NCBI GenBank assembly: GCA_018712945.1
Contig: DVFZ01000119.1
Coordinates: 1 to 46,616, forward strand
Reading direction: 5' to 3'
Source of the DNA: Candidatus Pullichristensenella stercorigallinarum
GTDB taxonomy: Bacteria; Bacillota; Clostridia; Christensenellales; Aristaeellaceae
DNA length: 46,616 nt
Position 1 is the first letter of the stretch; each line of letters starts with the position of its first letter. Made by a program: the position numbers and the translations under genes. Shown piece by piece: positions 40,581-46,616 of the stretch. The notes under the pieces are model-generated. The model was not told the DNA's origin. It worked only from the letters and a program-made list of their open reading frames with translations, and did not search any database.

Positions 40581-41096
40581 CTACACGTAATCGCGCCAGG
40601 CGCCCGCCTCGTCCCGGCCGGTGAGCGCGCCTTCACCAGACAGGCCGGGAAAGCCCTGCTGCCGCAGCGCCTCATATAATAAGACGGCCACTGAATTGGA
40701 AAGGTTCAAACTGCGGGCGCTTTGGCGCATGGGAATGCGCACGCAGCGCTCGCAATTGGCCTTGAGCAGCGTTTCCGGCAGCCCCCGCGTTTCGCGGCCG
40801 AACACGAGGAAATCATCCGGCCCGTAAGATACCTGACAGTAGTCGCGCGGCGCCTTGGTGGTGGCAAAGTGCATGTTCGCATCCGGATACTTTTCCACGA
40901 ATTCCCGCCAGCTTTTGTGCACCTCATAGGTCATCAGGTACCAATAGTCCAGCCCGGCGCGCTTTAAGTAGCGGTCGGAAATTTCAAAGCCCAACGGCTC
41001 GATCAGGTGCAGCTTAGCGCCGGTGGCGGCGCAGGTGCGGGCGATATTGCCCGTGTTCTGGGGGATTTCCGGCTCAACCAATACAATGTGCATCAT
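40581..41096 (-). CDS. trmL: tRNA (cytidine/uridine34-2'-O)-methyltransferase TrmL
   Basis: A 171-residue SPOUT methyltransferase that modifies the wobble base of leucine tRNAs. It opens H-I-V-L-V-E-P-E-I-P-Q-N-T-G-N-I-A-R-T-C, has the middle motif L-V-F-G-R-E-T-R-G-L-P and closes the SAM knot with R-S-L-N-L-S-N-S-V-A-V-L-L-Y-E. Length is normal. The start is ATG 41096 or the adjacent ATG 41093. The latter overlaps the stop of the Cof-type HAD gene. Last gene of the rluA-Cof-trmL run. Confidence 0.94.
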   Translation of the reverse strand: MMHIVLVEPEIPQNTGNIARTCAATGAKLHLIEPLGFEISDRYLKRAGLDYWYLMTYEVHKSWREFVEKYPDANMHFATTKAPRDYCQVSYGPDDFLVFGRETRGLPETLLKANCERCVRIPMRQSARSLNLSNSVAVLLYEALRQQGFPGLSGEGALTGRDEAGAWRDYV

Positions 41097-41923
41097 GAAA
41101 GTACCTTCTCAAACAGGAATTTGCCCACGCCGCCCTCGGCGTGGTGCGGGGCGACGAAGCGGGCGGCGCGGCGTACGCTTTCCTCGCCGTTTGCCATGGC
41201 CACGGACGCGCCCGCATAGGAAAGCATGGGCAGGTCGTTGGTATTGTCGCCAAAGGCCATGACCTGCTCAGGCGGTATTTCCAGCCGCCGGGCGAGGAAT
41301 TCCAGCGCCGAGCCCTTGTCCACGCCCGGCATCATCACCTCAAGGTTGTCCGCGCGCGAACTGGAAACGGACATGCCCAGCGGGGCGATGCGCTCAAGGA
41401 TCTCCGCAAAGCGGGGATCGTGCGCCGTGCCCAGCGCGACGAATTTGTAGGGCCGAATCAGCCCCTCGGCGCGCAGGCGCTCCTCGTCGTCCACCATTTC
41501 ATAAACGTAAGGCCCGCTGCGGCTCACATGCGCGTAATGGTGCCCAAAACGGCTGTACAAAAAGCGCTGGGAGGAATTGCCCATGTAGGTGTGCCCGCGC
41601 GTATAGACGGTGTAGTAAAGCCCGGAGGCACGCATGGCCTCGTAGACGGCCTGTGTGTGCGCCTCGTCGTACACGCTTTCCAGAAGCGTCGGCCCGTCCG
41701 GGCCTTCGTCAATGCGCGCGCCGTTGACGGAAATCACAAAGGGATTTACATCCAACGCGCAGGCAAATTCGCGCAGCGTTTCAAAACTGCGGCCGCTGTT
41801 GAGGGCCAGATAGATGCCGCGCGCGGCGCAGGCGCGCAGCGCGCGCACGTTGATTTCCGGAAACTGCCCGTCCGCGCCCAGCAGCGTATCATCCATGTCA
41901 AAGGCGATCAGGCGAATCTGCAA
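41093..41923 (-). CDS. Cof-type HAD hydrolase
   Basis: A 276-residue HAD phosphatase with a large C2B cap, of the Cof/YidA kind that acts on sugar phosphates, flavin nucleotides or other small phosphates. Motif I is I-A-F-D-M-D-D-T-L-L, motif II is L-N-S-G-R-S, motif III has the D-K-G-S-A-L-E-F-L lysine, and motif IV is A-F-G-D-N-T-N-D-L-P-M-L. The start is TTG 41923, since the protein there begins L-Q-I-R-L-I-A-F-D as in the family, with GGGGGAAGGAA upstream. Earlier in-frame codons reread the rluA-type gene, which it overlaps by 26 bp. Confidence 0.86.
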   Translation of the reverse strand: MQIRLIAFDMDDTLLGADGQFPEINVRALRACAARGIYLALNSGRSFETLREFACALDVNPFVISVNGARIDEGPDGPTLLESVYDEAHTQAVYEAMRASGLYYTVYTRGHTYMGNSSQRFLYSRFGHHYAHVSRSGPYVYEMVDDEERLRAEGLIRPYKFVALGTAHDPRFAEILERIAPLGMSVSSSRADNLEVMMPGVDKGSALEFLARRLEIPPEQVMAFGDNTNDLPMLSYAGASVAMANGEESVRRAARFVAPHHAEGGVGKFLFEKVLS

Positions 41924-42764
41924 GTTCCTTCCCCCAATCCGGTTCCGGGGCTTCAAAGCGGTAGCCCTCGTATTTTTCCAGCGCGCCCGCGAGCGGCTCG
42001 ACGAGCCGGCACCACAGGTGCAGCCGCGCCGCCCTGTCCGCACGATCGCCGTATTTGTCGTCGCCCAGCAGCGGGTGCCCGTAAAAGGCCATGTGGGCGC
42101 GGAGCTGATGGGTGCGGCCCGTGACCGGCTCCAGTTCTATCAGGGAGCGGCCTTTGCCCAGCGGTTTGAGCACCCGATAGCGGGTCGTAATCGATTTTGC
42201 GCCCTTGCCGGGCTGTTTGACGACGCGCACTGTGGCGCGGGCGGCGTCCTTGACAAGATAGTCCCTCAGCTCACCCGCCTGACTCTTGAACGCGCCCAAC
42301 GCCACGGCGCGATATACCTTGCGAAGCTGGTGGTCATGAAAAGCGGCCAGGCCGCGCGCATACGTATCTTCATCCAGCGCGGCAAGCAGCACGCCGCCGG
42401 TTTGGGCGTCGAGGCGGTGCAGAAGGCGGGCATCGGGGTTGTAGGCGCGCAGGCGCGCAAGCAGCGTATCCGCGCCGACGCCATCCCTGTCCACGTCCAC
42501 AGGCAGCCCCTGCGGCTTTAACACGGCCAGCAAATGGCCGTCGTCAAAGAGCGCGTCAAGGGAAAAGGCGGCGTTTATATAGAGCATCAGCTCATCGCCG
42601 CCGCGCACCACGTCGACAGGCGCGATGCGCGCGCCGTTCCGCTTGACGTCCCGGCGGGCAAACGCCGCGCGCACCTCCCGCTCAGGCAAAAGCGGCCAGG
42701 CGCGGCGGATATAGCGGCGCGCGGGCATTTCCCCCACGCCGTCCGGGATGCGATGCGTAATCAC
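41898..42764 (-). CDS. RluA-family pseudouridine synthase
   Basis: A 288-residue enzyme that isomerises uridine to pseudouridine in rRNA or tRNA. A small S4-like N-terminal domain (about 10-60) is followed by the catalytic domain with R-L-L-H-R-L-D-A-Q-T-G-G (catalytic Asp119; the usual T-S-G is T-G-G here), R-K-V-Y-R-A-V and E-P-V-T-G-R-T-H-Q-L-R-A-H. These fit the RluA/RluD branch. The exact target is unknown since several paralogues per genome are common in Clostridia. Upstream GGAAG precedes the ATG. It begins the rluA-Cof-trmL run, with ilvE's terminator just upstream. Confidence 0.92.
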   Translation of the reverse strand: MITHRIPDGVGEMPARRYIRRAWPLLPEREVRAAFARRDVKRNGARIAPVDVVRGGDELMLYINAAFSLDALFDDGHLLAVLKPQGLPVDVDRDGVGADTLLARLRAYNPDARLLHRLDAQTGGVLLAALDEDTYARGLAAFHDHQLRKVYRAVALGAFKSQAGELRDYLVKDAARATVRVVKQPGKGAKSITTRYRVLKPLGKGRSLIELEPVTGRTHQLRAHMAFYGHPLLGDDKYGDRADRAARLHLWCRLVEPLAGALEKYEGYRFEAPEPDWGKELADSPDRL

Positions 42765-42779
42765 GGCGGTCTTCCTTTC

Positions 42780-42806
42780 AAAAAGGGCGAGGCTTCCGCC
42801 CCGCCC
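42780..42806 (-). terminator. Terminator of ilvE
   Basis: On the minus strand GGGCGGGGC (42806-42798) pairs with GCCTCGCCC (42793-42785), one G-U, tetraloop GGAA, then TTTTT. Confidence 0.82.
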
Positions 42807-42822
42807 GGATAGATGTTGAAAA

Positions 42823-43893
42823 TCAGTCGAGCTTCATGACCCAGCCGAAGTCGTCCTTCAGCTCGCCATACTGGATGCCGGTGAGGTTGTCGTAGAGCTT
42901 CTGCGCCACCGGGCCGATTTCGCCGTTGTTGATGATGAGCTTTTCGCCCTTCCAGCACAGCGCGCCCACCGGGGAAACCACGGCGGCGGTGCCGGTGCCG
43001 AAGGCCTCGTCGAGGTGGCCGGCATGGGCGGCGTCGAAGATTTCCTGAATGGCGATGCGGCGCTCCTCGGCCTCATAGCCGAGGTGCCTGGCCAGCTTGA
43101 GGATGGAATCGCGGGTGATGCCGGGCAGGATGGAACCGTTGAGCATCGGGGTAACGATCTTGCCGTCGAGCACGAACATCATGTTCATGGCGCCGACTTC
43201 CTCGACGTACTTCTGCTCCACGCCGTCGAGCCAGAGCACCTGCGTGTAGCCCTTTTCCTCGGCGATTTCACCGGCGCGGATGGAAGCGGCGTAGTTGCCG
43301 CCGGTCTTGGCAAAGCCGATGCCGCCGCGCACGGCGCGCACATACTGATCCTCCACATAGATATCCACGGGAGCCAGCCCGCCGGGATAGTATGCGCCCG
43401 AGGGCGAGAGGATGATGTAGAATTTATAGGTATGCGCGGCGTGTACGCCCAGCATGGGGTCGGTGGCAATGATGGTGGGGCGGATATAGAGGGTCGCGCC
43501 CTGCGTGTGGGGCACCCAGTCCTTTTCCACCTCGAGCAGCTTTACAAGGCCGGCCATGGCCACGTCTTCGTCAAACTGGGGAATGGCCATGCGCTCAGCA
43601 GAGCGGTTCATGCGCGCAAAGTTATCGCGCGGGCGGAAGAGCTGCAGGCCGCCGTCCTTGCGGCGATAGCACTTCATGCCCTCGAAAATCTCCTGGCCGT
43701 AGTGCAGAACCGACGTAGCCGGGTCGAGGGAGAAGTTGTGGTACGGCACCACGCGGGGGTCGTGCCAGCCCTTTTCCACGGAGTAATCCATTTCAAACAT
43801 ATAGTCGGTAAAGAGCTTGCCAAAGCCCATCTTGCTCTCATCCTGCGGCTTCTGCCTAAAGGAAGTCGCCTGTTCAAAGCGAATGTCCTGCAT
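42823..43893 (-). CDS. ilvE: Branched-chain amino acid aminotransferase IlvE
   Basis: A 356-residue fold-IV PLP aminotransferase that makes or breaks leucine, isoleucine and valine. The PLP lysine is Lys196 in G-F-A-K-T-G-G-N-Y-A-A-S. The E-G-M-K-C-Y-R segment and the Y-I-R-P-T-I-I-A-T-D-P motif (about 120-130) match the type II (eukaryote-like, about 355-residue) BCAT group. The closing G-T-G-T-A-A-V-V-S-P-V-G-A-L is typical. ATG 43893 lies seven bases after GGAGG; seven extra upstream codons have no site. Its own promoter and terminator make it a single-gene unit. Confidence 0.95.
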   Translation of the reverse strand: MQDIRFEQATSFRQKPQDESKMGFGKLFTDYMFEMDYSVEKGWHDPRVVPYHNFSLDPATSVLHYGQEIFEGMKCYRRKDGGLQLFRPRDNFARMNRSAERMAIPQFDEDVAMAGLVKLLEVEKDWVPHTQGATLYIRPTIIATDPMLGVHAAHTYKFYIILSPSGAYYPGGLAPVDIYVEDQYVRAVRGGIGFAKTGGNYAASIRAGEIAEEKGYTQVLWLDGVEQKYVEEVGAMNMMFVLDGKIVTPMLNGSILPGITRDSILKLARHLGYEAEERRIAIQEIFDAAHAGHLDEAFGTGTAAVVSPVGALCWKGEKLIINNGEIGPVAQKLYDNLTGIQYGELKDDFGWVMKLD

Positions 43894-43927
43894 TGTGAAA
43901 CCTCCGTATCGCAATCAATTTTGAATT

Positions 43928-43956
43928 ATTATACGCCGTATAAGCGCGCATTGCAA
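43928..43956 (-). promoter_or_regulatory. Promoter of ilvE
   Basis: On the minus strand TTGCAA (43951-43956), 17-bp spacer, TATAAT (43928-43933). Confidence 0.75.
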
Positions 43957-43986
43957 GCGGGAAAGCGTTATTTTAACGCGCCGCGG

Positions 43987-44015
43987 TTGCGGGAAAGAAT
44001 GACGCGGCTTATAAT
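43987..44015 (+). promoter_or_regulatory. Promoter of the HD-domain gene
   Basis: TTGCGG (43987-43992), 17-bp spacer, TATAAT (44010-44015). It is back-to-back with the ilvE promoter; the -35 elements are 30 bp apart. Confidence 0.7.
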
Positions 44016-44047
44016 AAGGCCATACATCGCAAAAAGGGGGTGCCGCC

Positions 44048-44602
44048 ATGACGCCGCTTCTGCCCCGCGCGCGGGTCGTTAAGCAAATTGCGCGCTATGG
44101 CGGGGATATACTCACCCATGCCGCCATGCAGGGCACGAAAAATTTCCCGCATCACGGCCAGACCAGCGTGTTTGCCCATTCGGTGGCCGTGACCTATCTA
44201 TGCGTCGCCCTGGCGCTGCGGCTGCGCCTGCATGTAAATATGCGCGCGCTGGTGCGCGCCGCGCTTTTGCACGATTACTTCCTTTACGACTGGCACGCCT
44301 TCGACGGCGGCGAGCACCGCCTGCACGGTTTTTTCCATCCCGGCAGGGCGCTTAAAAACGCGCGGGCGGATTTTGCGCTCTCGCCCATCGAGGAAAACGC
44401 CATCCTGCGCCACATGTTCCCGCTCACGCTCATCCCGCCGCGCTGCCGCGAGGGGTGGCTCGTCTGTCTGGCGGACAAGATTTGCGCCGTTTGCGAACTG
44501 GCCGCGCCGGCCTATTTGCGCCTTGCCGCGCCCGTAGCCGAACGACTCGCGCGCAAAGCGCCTCCTCAGGCGGGCGGGGCTTCTTCCTCTTTCCACGCAT
44601 AG
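44048..44602 (+). CDS. HD-domain protein
   Basis: A 184-residue metal-dependent phosphohydrolase of the HD superfamily. The first His is in F-A-H-S-V-A-V-T-Y, the H-D pair is in A-A-L-L-H-D-Y-F-L-Y-D-W-H (about 75-87), and further His residues follow in H-R-L-H-G-F-F-H-P and R-H-M-F-P. This resembles small clostridial HD proteins that are often only called HD domain-containing; the phosphoester is unknown. AAAAAGGGGGTG precedes the ATG. The last 37 bases overlap the convergent YigZ-type gene, so the C-terminal 12 codons are shared in antisense. Confidence 0.83.
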   Translation: MTPLLPRARVVKQIARYGGDILTHAAMQGTKNFPHHGQTSVFAHSVAVTYLCVALALRLRLHVNMRALVRAALLHDYFLYDWHAFDGGEHRLHGFFHPGRALKNARADFALSPIEENAILRHMFPLTLIPPRCREGWLVCLADKICAVCELAAPAYLRLAAPVAERLARKAPPQAGGASSSFHA

Positions 44603-45213
44603 TAGAATTCGTCAAGGCGCACCGGCTCCAGCGTGCCTTCGGAAAGGTCGATCAATTTTGCCTCCAGCGCCGCCGCGTCCGTATCGCGCACAAGCAGCGT
44701 CAGCGTCACCTGCTCGGCAAACGCCTTGTCCTCCACAAGCACCGGGGCGGACTTCAAAAAGAACTCCACGCGGCTGAGCATGGCGTAGGGCACATCCACG
44801 AGGATGCGCAATGTCGGGTGCATCACGCCCACGCCGCAGGCGTTCACGGCCTCGGCCGCGCCGCGCGAATAGGCGCGCACCAGCCCGCCCGCGCCGAGCA
44901 GTATGCCGCCGAAGTAGCGCGTCACCACCACGCAGCAGTTGGTCACGCCCCGGGCCTTGAGCACCTCGATGATGGGCATACCGGCTGTGCCGCCGGGCTC
45001 GCCGTCGTCCGAATAGCGCATCACGCCCATGTTCGCGCCGACGATATAGGCGTAGCAGTTATGGGTGGCGTCCTTGTAGGTTTCGCGCATTTCCGCGAGG
45101 AAGGCGAGCGCCTCCTCCTCGCTTTCCACCGGCTTGCCATGGCCGATGAAGCGCGATTTGTTGATGACAAACTCCGCGTCCGCGCGGGAGATCAGCGTCT
45201 TGTATGGCTTCAT
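44566..45213 (-). CDS. YigZ/IMPACT family protein
   Basis: A 215-residue protein with an N-terminal IMPACT (UPF0029) fold and a C-terminal DUF1949 ferredoxin-like half. Signature stretches are K-S-R-F-I-G-H, A-T-H-N-C-Y-A-Y, D-D-G-E-P-G-G-T-A-G-M-P-I, and V-T-R-Y-F-G-G-I-L-L-G-A-G-G-L-V-R-A-Y. The bacterial role is unclear; family members touch translation or RNA, and eukaryotic IMPACT acts on the Gcn2 kinase pathway. GGGAGGAG lies ahead of ATG 45213; longer frames run back into tyrS. Its stop lies inside the convergent HD gene (37-bp overlap). Confidence 0.92.
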   Translation of the reverse strand: MKPYKTLISRADAEFVINKSRFIGHGKPVESEEEALAFLAEMRETYKDATHNCYAYIVGANMGVMRYSDDGEPGGTAGMPIIEVLKARGVTNCCVVVTRYFGGILLGAGGLVRAYSRGAAEAVNACGVGVMHPTLRILVDVPYAMLSRVEFFLKSAPVLVEDKAFAEQVTLTLLVRDTDAAALEAKLIDLSEGTLEPVRLDEFYYAWKEEEAPPA

Positions 45214-45238
45214 GCTCTCCTCCCTGCAATAACAGTAT

Positions 45239-45262
45239 GCCCGCGGCGATTCCGCCGCGGGC
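45239..45262 (-). other. Hairpin between tyrS and the YigZ-type gene
   Basis: A perfect 10-bp stem (GCCCGCGGCG with CGCCGCGGGC) and a tetraloop sit directly after the tyrS stop. On the minus strand no U-run follows (ATACTGTTATTG), so it may only partly terminate or protect the upstream message. Confidence 0.5.
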
Positions 45263-45272
45263 AATGCGGTTT

Positions 45273-46505
45273 TCAGGCGAGCACAAAGCGATGGTAACTC
45301 TTTTTGCCCTTGCGCACCAATGCGCCCTCGCCTTTGAGCATTTCCGGGGTGAAGCGGAAGTCCACATCCGTCACCTTTTCGTCGTTCACGCTCACGCCGC
45401 CCTGCTGGATGGCCTTGCGCACCTCGCCATTGGACTTGCACAGCCCGGCGCGGGCCAACAGCGCCACCAGACGGCTTTCTTCAGCCAGCTCCTCGCGGGT
45501 GAGGCTGGTGGTGGGCACGCTGCCGCCCAGTGCGCCGCCGCCAAAGAGGGCCTCGGCCGCGTCGCGGGCCTTGATGGCCTCTCCCTCGCCGTGGATGAGC
45601 TTGGTGACTTCATAGGCCAGCACGCGCTTGGCCTCGTTGATGGCCGCGTCCTTGAGCGCGCCGAGGCGGCGCACCTCGTCCATCGGCAGGAAGGTCAGAA
45701 GCGCCAAGCACTTTTCCACGTCCGCGTCATCCACGTTGCGCCAGTACTGGTAGAACTCGTAGGGCGAAGTGCGGTTGGGATCGAGCCAGAGCGCGCCCTT
45801 TTCAGTCTTGCCCATCTTGCGGCCGTCGGAGGTCAGAAGCAGCTTGAAGGTCAGGGCAAAGGCAGGCTTCTGCTCCTTGCGGCGAATCAAATCCGCGCCG
45901 GAGAGCATGTTCGACCACTGGTCGTCGCCGCCCGCCTGCAAGATGCAGCCATAGCGCTTGAACAGCTCCAGGAAGTCGTAGGACTGCATAATCATGTAGT
46001 TGAACTCCAGGAACGTCAATCCCTTTTCCATGCGCTGCTTGTAGCACTCGGCGGTGAGCATGCGGTTGACCGAGAACAGCGAGCCGACTTCGCGCAGAAA
46101 GTCGATATAATTGAGGCCCCGCAGCCAATCGGCGTTGTTGGCGATGATGGCGGCGTTTTCGCGGCCGGAATCGAAATCGAGGAACTTCGCCATCTGCTTT
46201 TTGATGCAGGAAACGTTGTGGTCGACGGTTTCCACGGTCATCATCTTGCGCAAATCGCTCTTGCCGGAGGGGTCGCCGATCATGCCCGTGCCGCCGCCCA
46301 TCAGGGCGATGGGACGATGGCCGGCGCGCTGCAGATGCGCCATGGCCATGATGGGGATGTAGTGGCCGATGTGCAGGCTGTCGGCGGTGGGGTCAAAGCC
46401 GGTGTAGAAGGTGACCATGCCCTCGTCGAAGGCCTTGTAAAGCTCGTCCTCAAAGGTGACCTGGGCGATAAAGCCGCGCTCTTTCAAGATGTCCAGTGCG
46501 TTCAA
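45273..46505 (-). CDS. tyrS: Tyrosine-tRNA ligase TyrS
   Basis: A 410-residue class I aminoacyl-tRNA synthetase charging tRNA-Tyr. The HIGH motif is H-I-G-H at residues 45-48, the KMSKS motif is K-M-G-K-T at about 230-234, and an S4 RNA-binding domain closes the protein (about 340-405) with G-x-V-S-V-N. Tyrosine-pocket residues appear in F-Y-T-G-F-D-P-T and G-G-D-D-Q-W. The start is TTG 46505, eight bases after AGGAGGA; no ATG fits. No T-box leader is visible: the gene starts 15 bases behind the aminotransferase stop and is probably read from the upstream promoter. Confidence 0.95.
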   Translation of the reverse strand: MNALDILKERGFIAQVTFEDELYKAFDEGMVTFYTGFDPTADSLHIGHYIPIMAMAHLQRAGHRPIALMGGGTGMIGDPSGKSDLRKMMTVETVDHNVSCIKKQMAKFLDFDSGRENAAIIANNADWLRGLNYIDFLREVGSLFSVNRMLTAECYKQRMEKGLTFLEFNYMIMQSYDFLELFKRYGCILQAGGDDQWSNMLSGADLIRRKEQKPAFALTFKLLLTSDGRKMGKTEKGALWLDPNRTSPYEFYQYWRNVDDADVEKCLALLTFLPMDEVRRLGALKDAAINEAKRVLAYEVTKLIHGEGEAIKARDAAEALFGGGALGGSVPTTSLTREELAEESRLVALLARAGLCKSNGEVRKAIQQGGVSVNDEKVTDVDFRFTPEMLKGEGALVRKGKKSYHRFVLA

Positions 46506-46520
46506 CGGTATATCCTCCTG

Positions 46521-46616
46521 TTATTGAGCCAATGCCGCGCCCAGCGCGCGCATGCCCTTGTCGATATCCTCAATAGTGGCGTTTGAGAAGTTCAGGCGCA
46601 TGGTGTTTTCGTGGCC
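46521..46616 (-). CDS. PLP-dependent aminotransferase, C-terminal end only
   Basis: The final 31 codons of a gene that continues beyond the window. The tail N-T-M-R-L-N-F-S-N-A-T-I-E-D-I-D-K-G-M-R-A-L-G is typical of fold-I aminotransferases of the MocR-like/2-aminoadipate or aromatic aminotransferase group. It ends with TAA at 46523-46521, and its end contains the ribosome binding region of tyrS. Substrate cannot be inferred. Confidence 0.7.
   Translation of the reverse strand, partial: GHENTMRLNFSNATIEDIDKGMRALGAALAQ

Noticed and set aside
46505-46616. T-box leader for tyrS
   Set aside because: Only 15 bases separate tyrS from the upstream aminotransferase stop, leaving no room for a leader.

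Overview
The window is a gene-dense, GC-rich bacterial chromosome segment. Strong AGGAGG-type ribosome binding sites, TTG and GTG starts, sigma-A-like promoters, a one-chain PurL, RecD2, CoaX, an ECF S component and a FloA/NfeD pair point to a high-GC member of the Bacillota, most likely a Clostridia-class anaerobe. The genus cannot be told from the sequence. No rRNA, tRNA, prophage, transposase or CRISPR array is visible. Both ends cut genes: an S1-type ribosomal protein at the left and an aminotransferase at the right.

Layout, left to right. (1) 1-9.4 kb, plus strand: the rpsA end, a hairpin-bounded repeat element, an alpha/beta hydrolase with a MutT-type Nudix protein, a membrane-organising cluster (NfeD-like, a FloA N-domain-only paralogue, FloA, a membrane-anchored low-complexity protein), an orphan LytTR response regulator, and the tldD/tldE metalloprotease pair. 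(2) 9.4-22.2 kb, plus strand: an LCP-family cell-wall protein, then a purine operon purE-C-F-M-N, IMP cyclohydrolase, AICAR transformylase, purD, purL. The last two steps to IMP are carried by two separate genes instead of a fused PurH, and repeated PurBox-like sites lie around the purE promoter. (3) 22.5-27 kb: a divergent DUF3343/cysteine desulfurase pair, a sugar-nucleotide transferase, an AI-2E-family permease and a YjjG-type HAD phosphatase. A 220-nt structured RNA candidate with its own promoter lies between the HAD gene and recD2. (4) 27-38.5 kb, mostly minus strand: recD2, an O6-alkylguanine methyltransferase, coaX with a probable pantothenate ECF S component, a cupin (plus strand), a Cys/His-rich MarR regulator, rsmD-coaD-coiled-coil, paaK-ACT-alr and a zinc-ribbon/phosphoesterase pair. 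(5) 38.9-46.6 kb: two family-4 uracil-DNA glycosylases, a small membrane protein, rluA-Cof-trmL, ilvE, an HD protein (plus strand), a YigZ-type protein and tyrS.

Several genes work together. The nine-gene operon makes purines from PRPP-derived intermediates to IMP, but purK, purB, purA and guaAB are not in the window. CoaX, CoaD and the ECF component serve coenzyme A supply. The FloA/NfeD group should organise membrane microdomains. MutT, RecD2, Ogt and the two glycosylases form a scattered DNA-repair set.

The most promising unexplained items are the structured RNA at 27096-27315, the repeat element at 1114-1374, the FloA N-domain paralogue, the MarR protein with an N-terminal metal-binding-like extension and duplicated candidate operators, and the glycosylase paralogue without iron-sulfur ligands.
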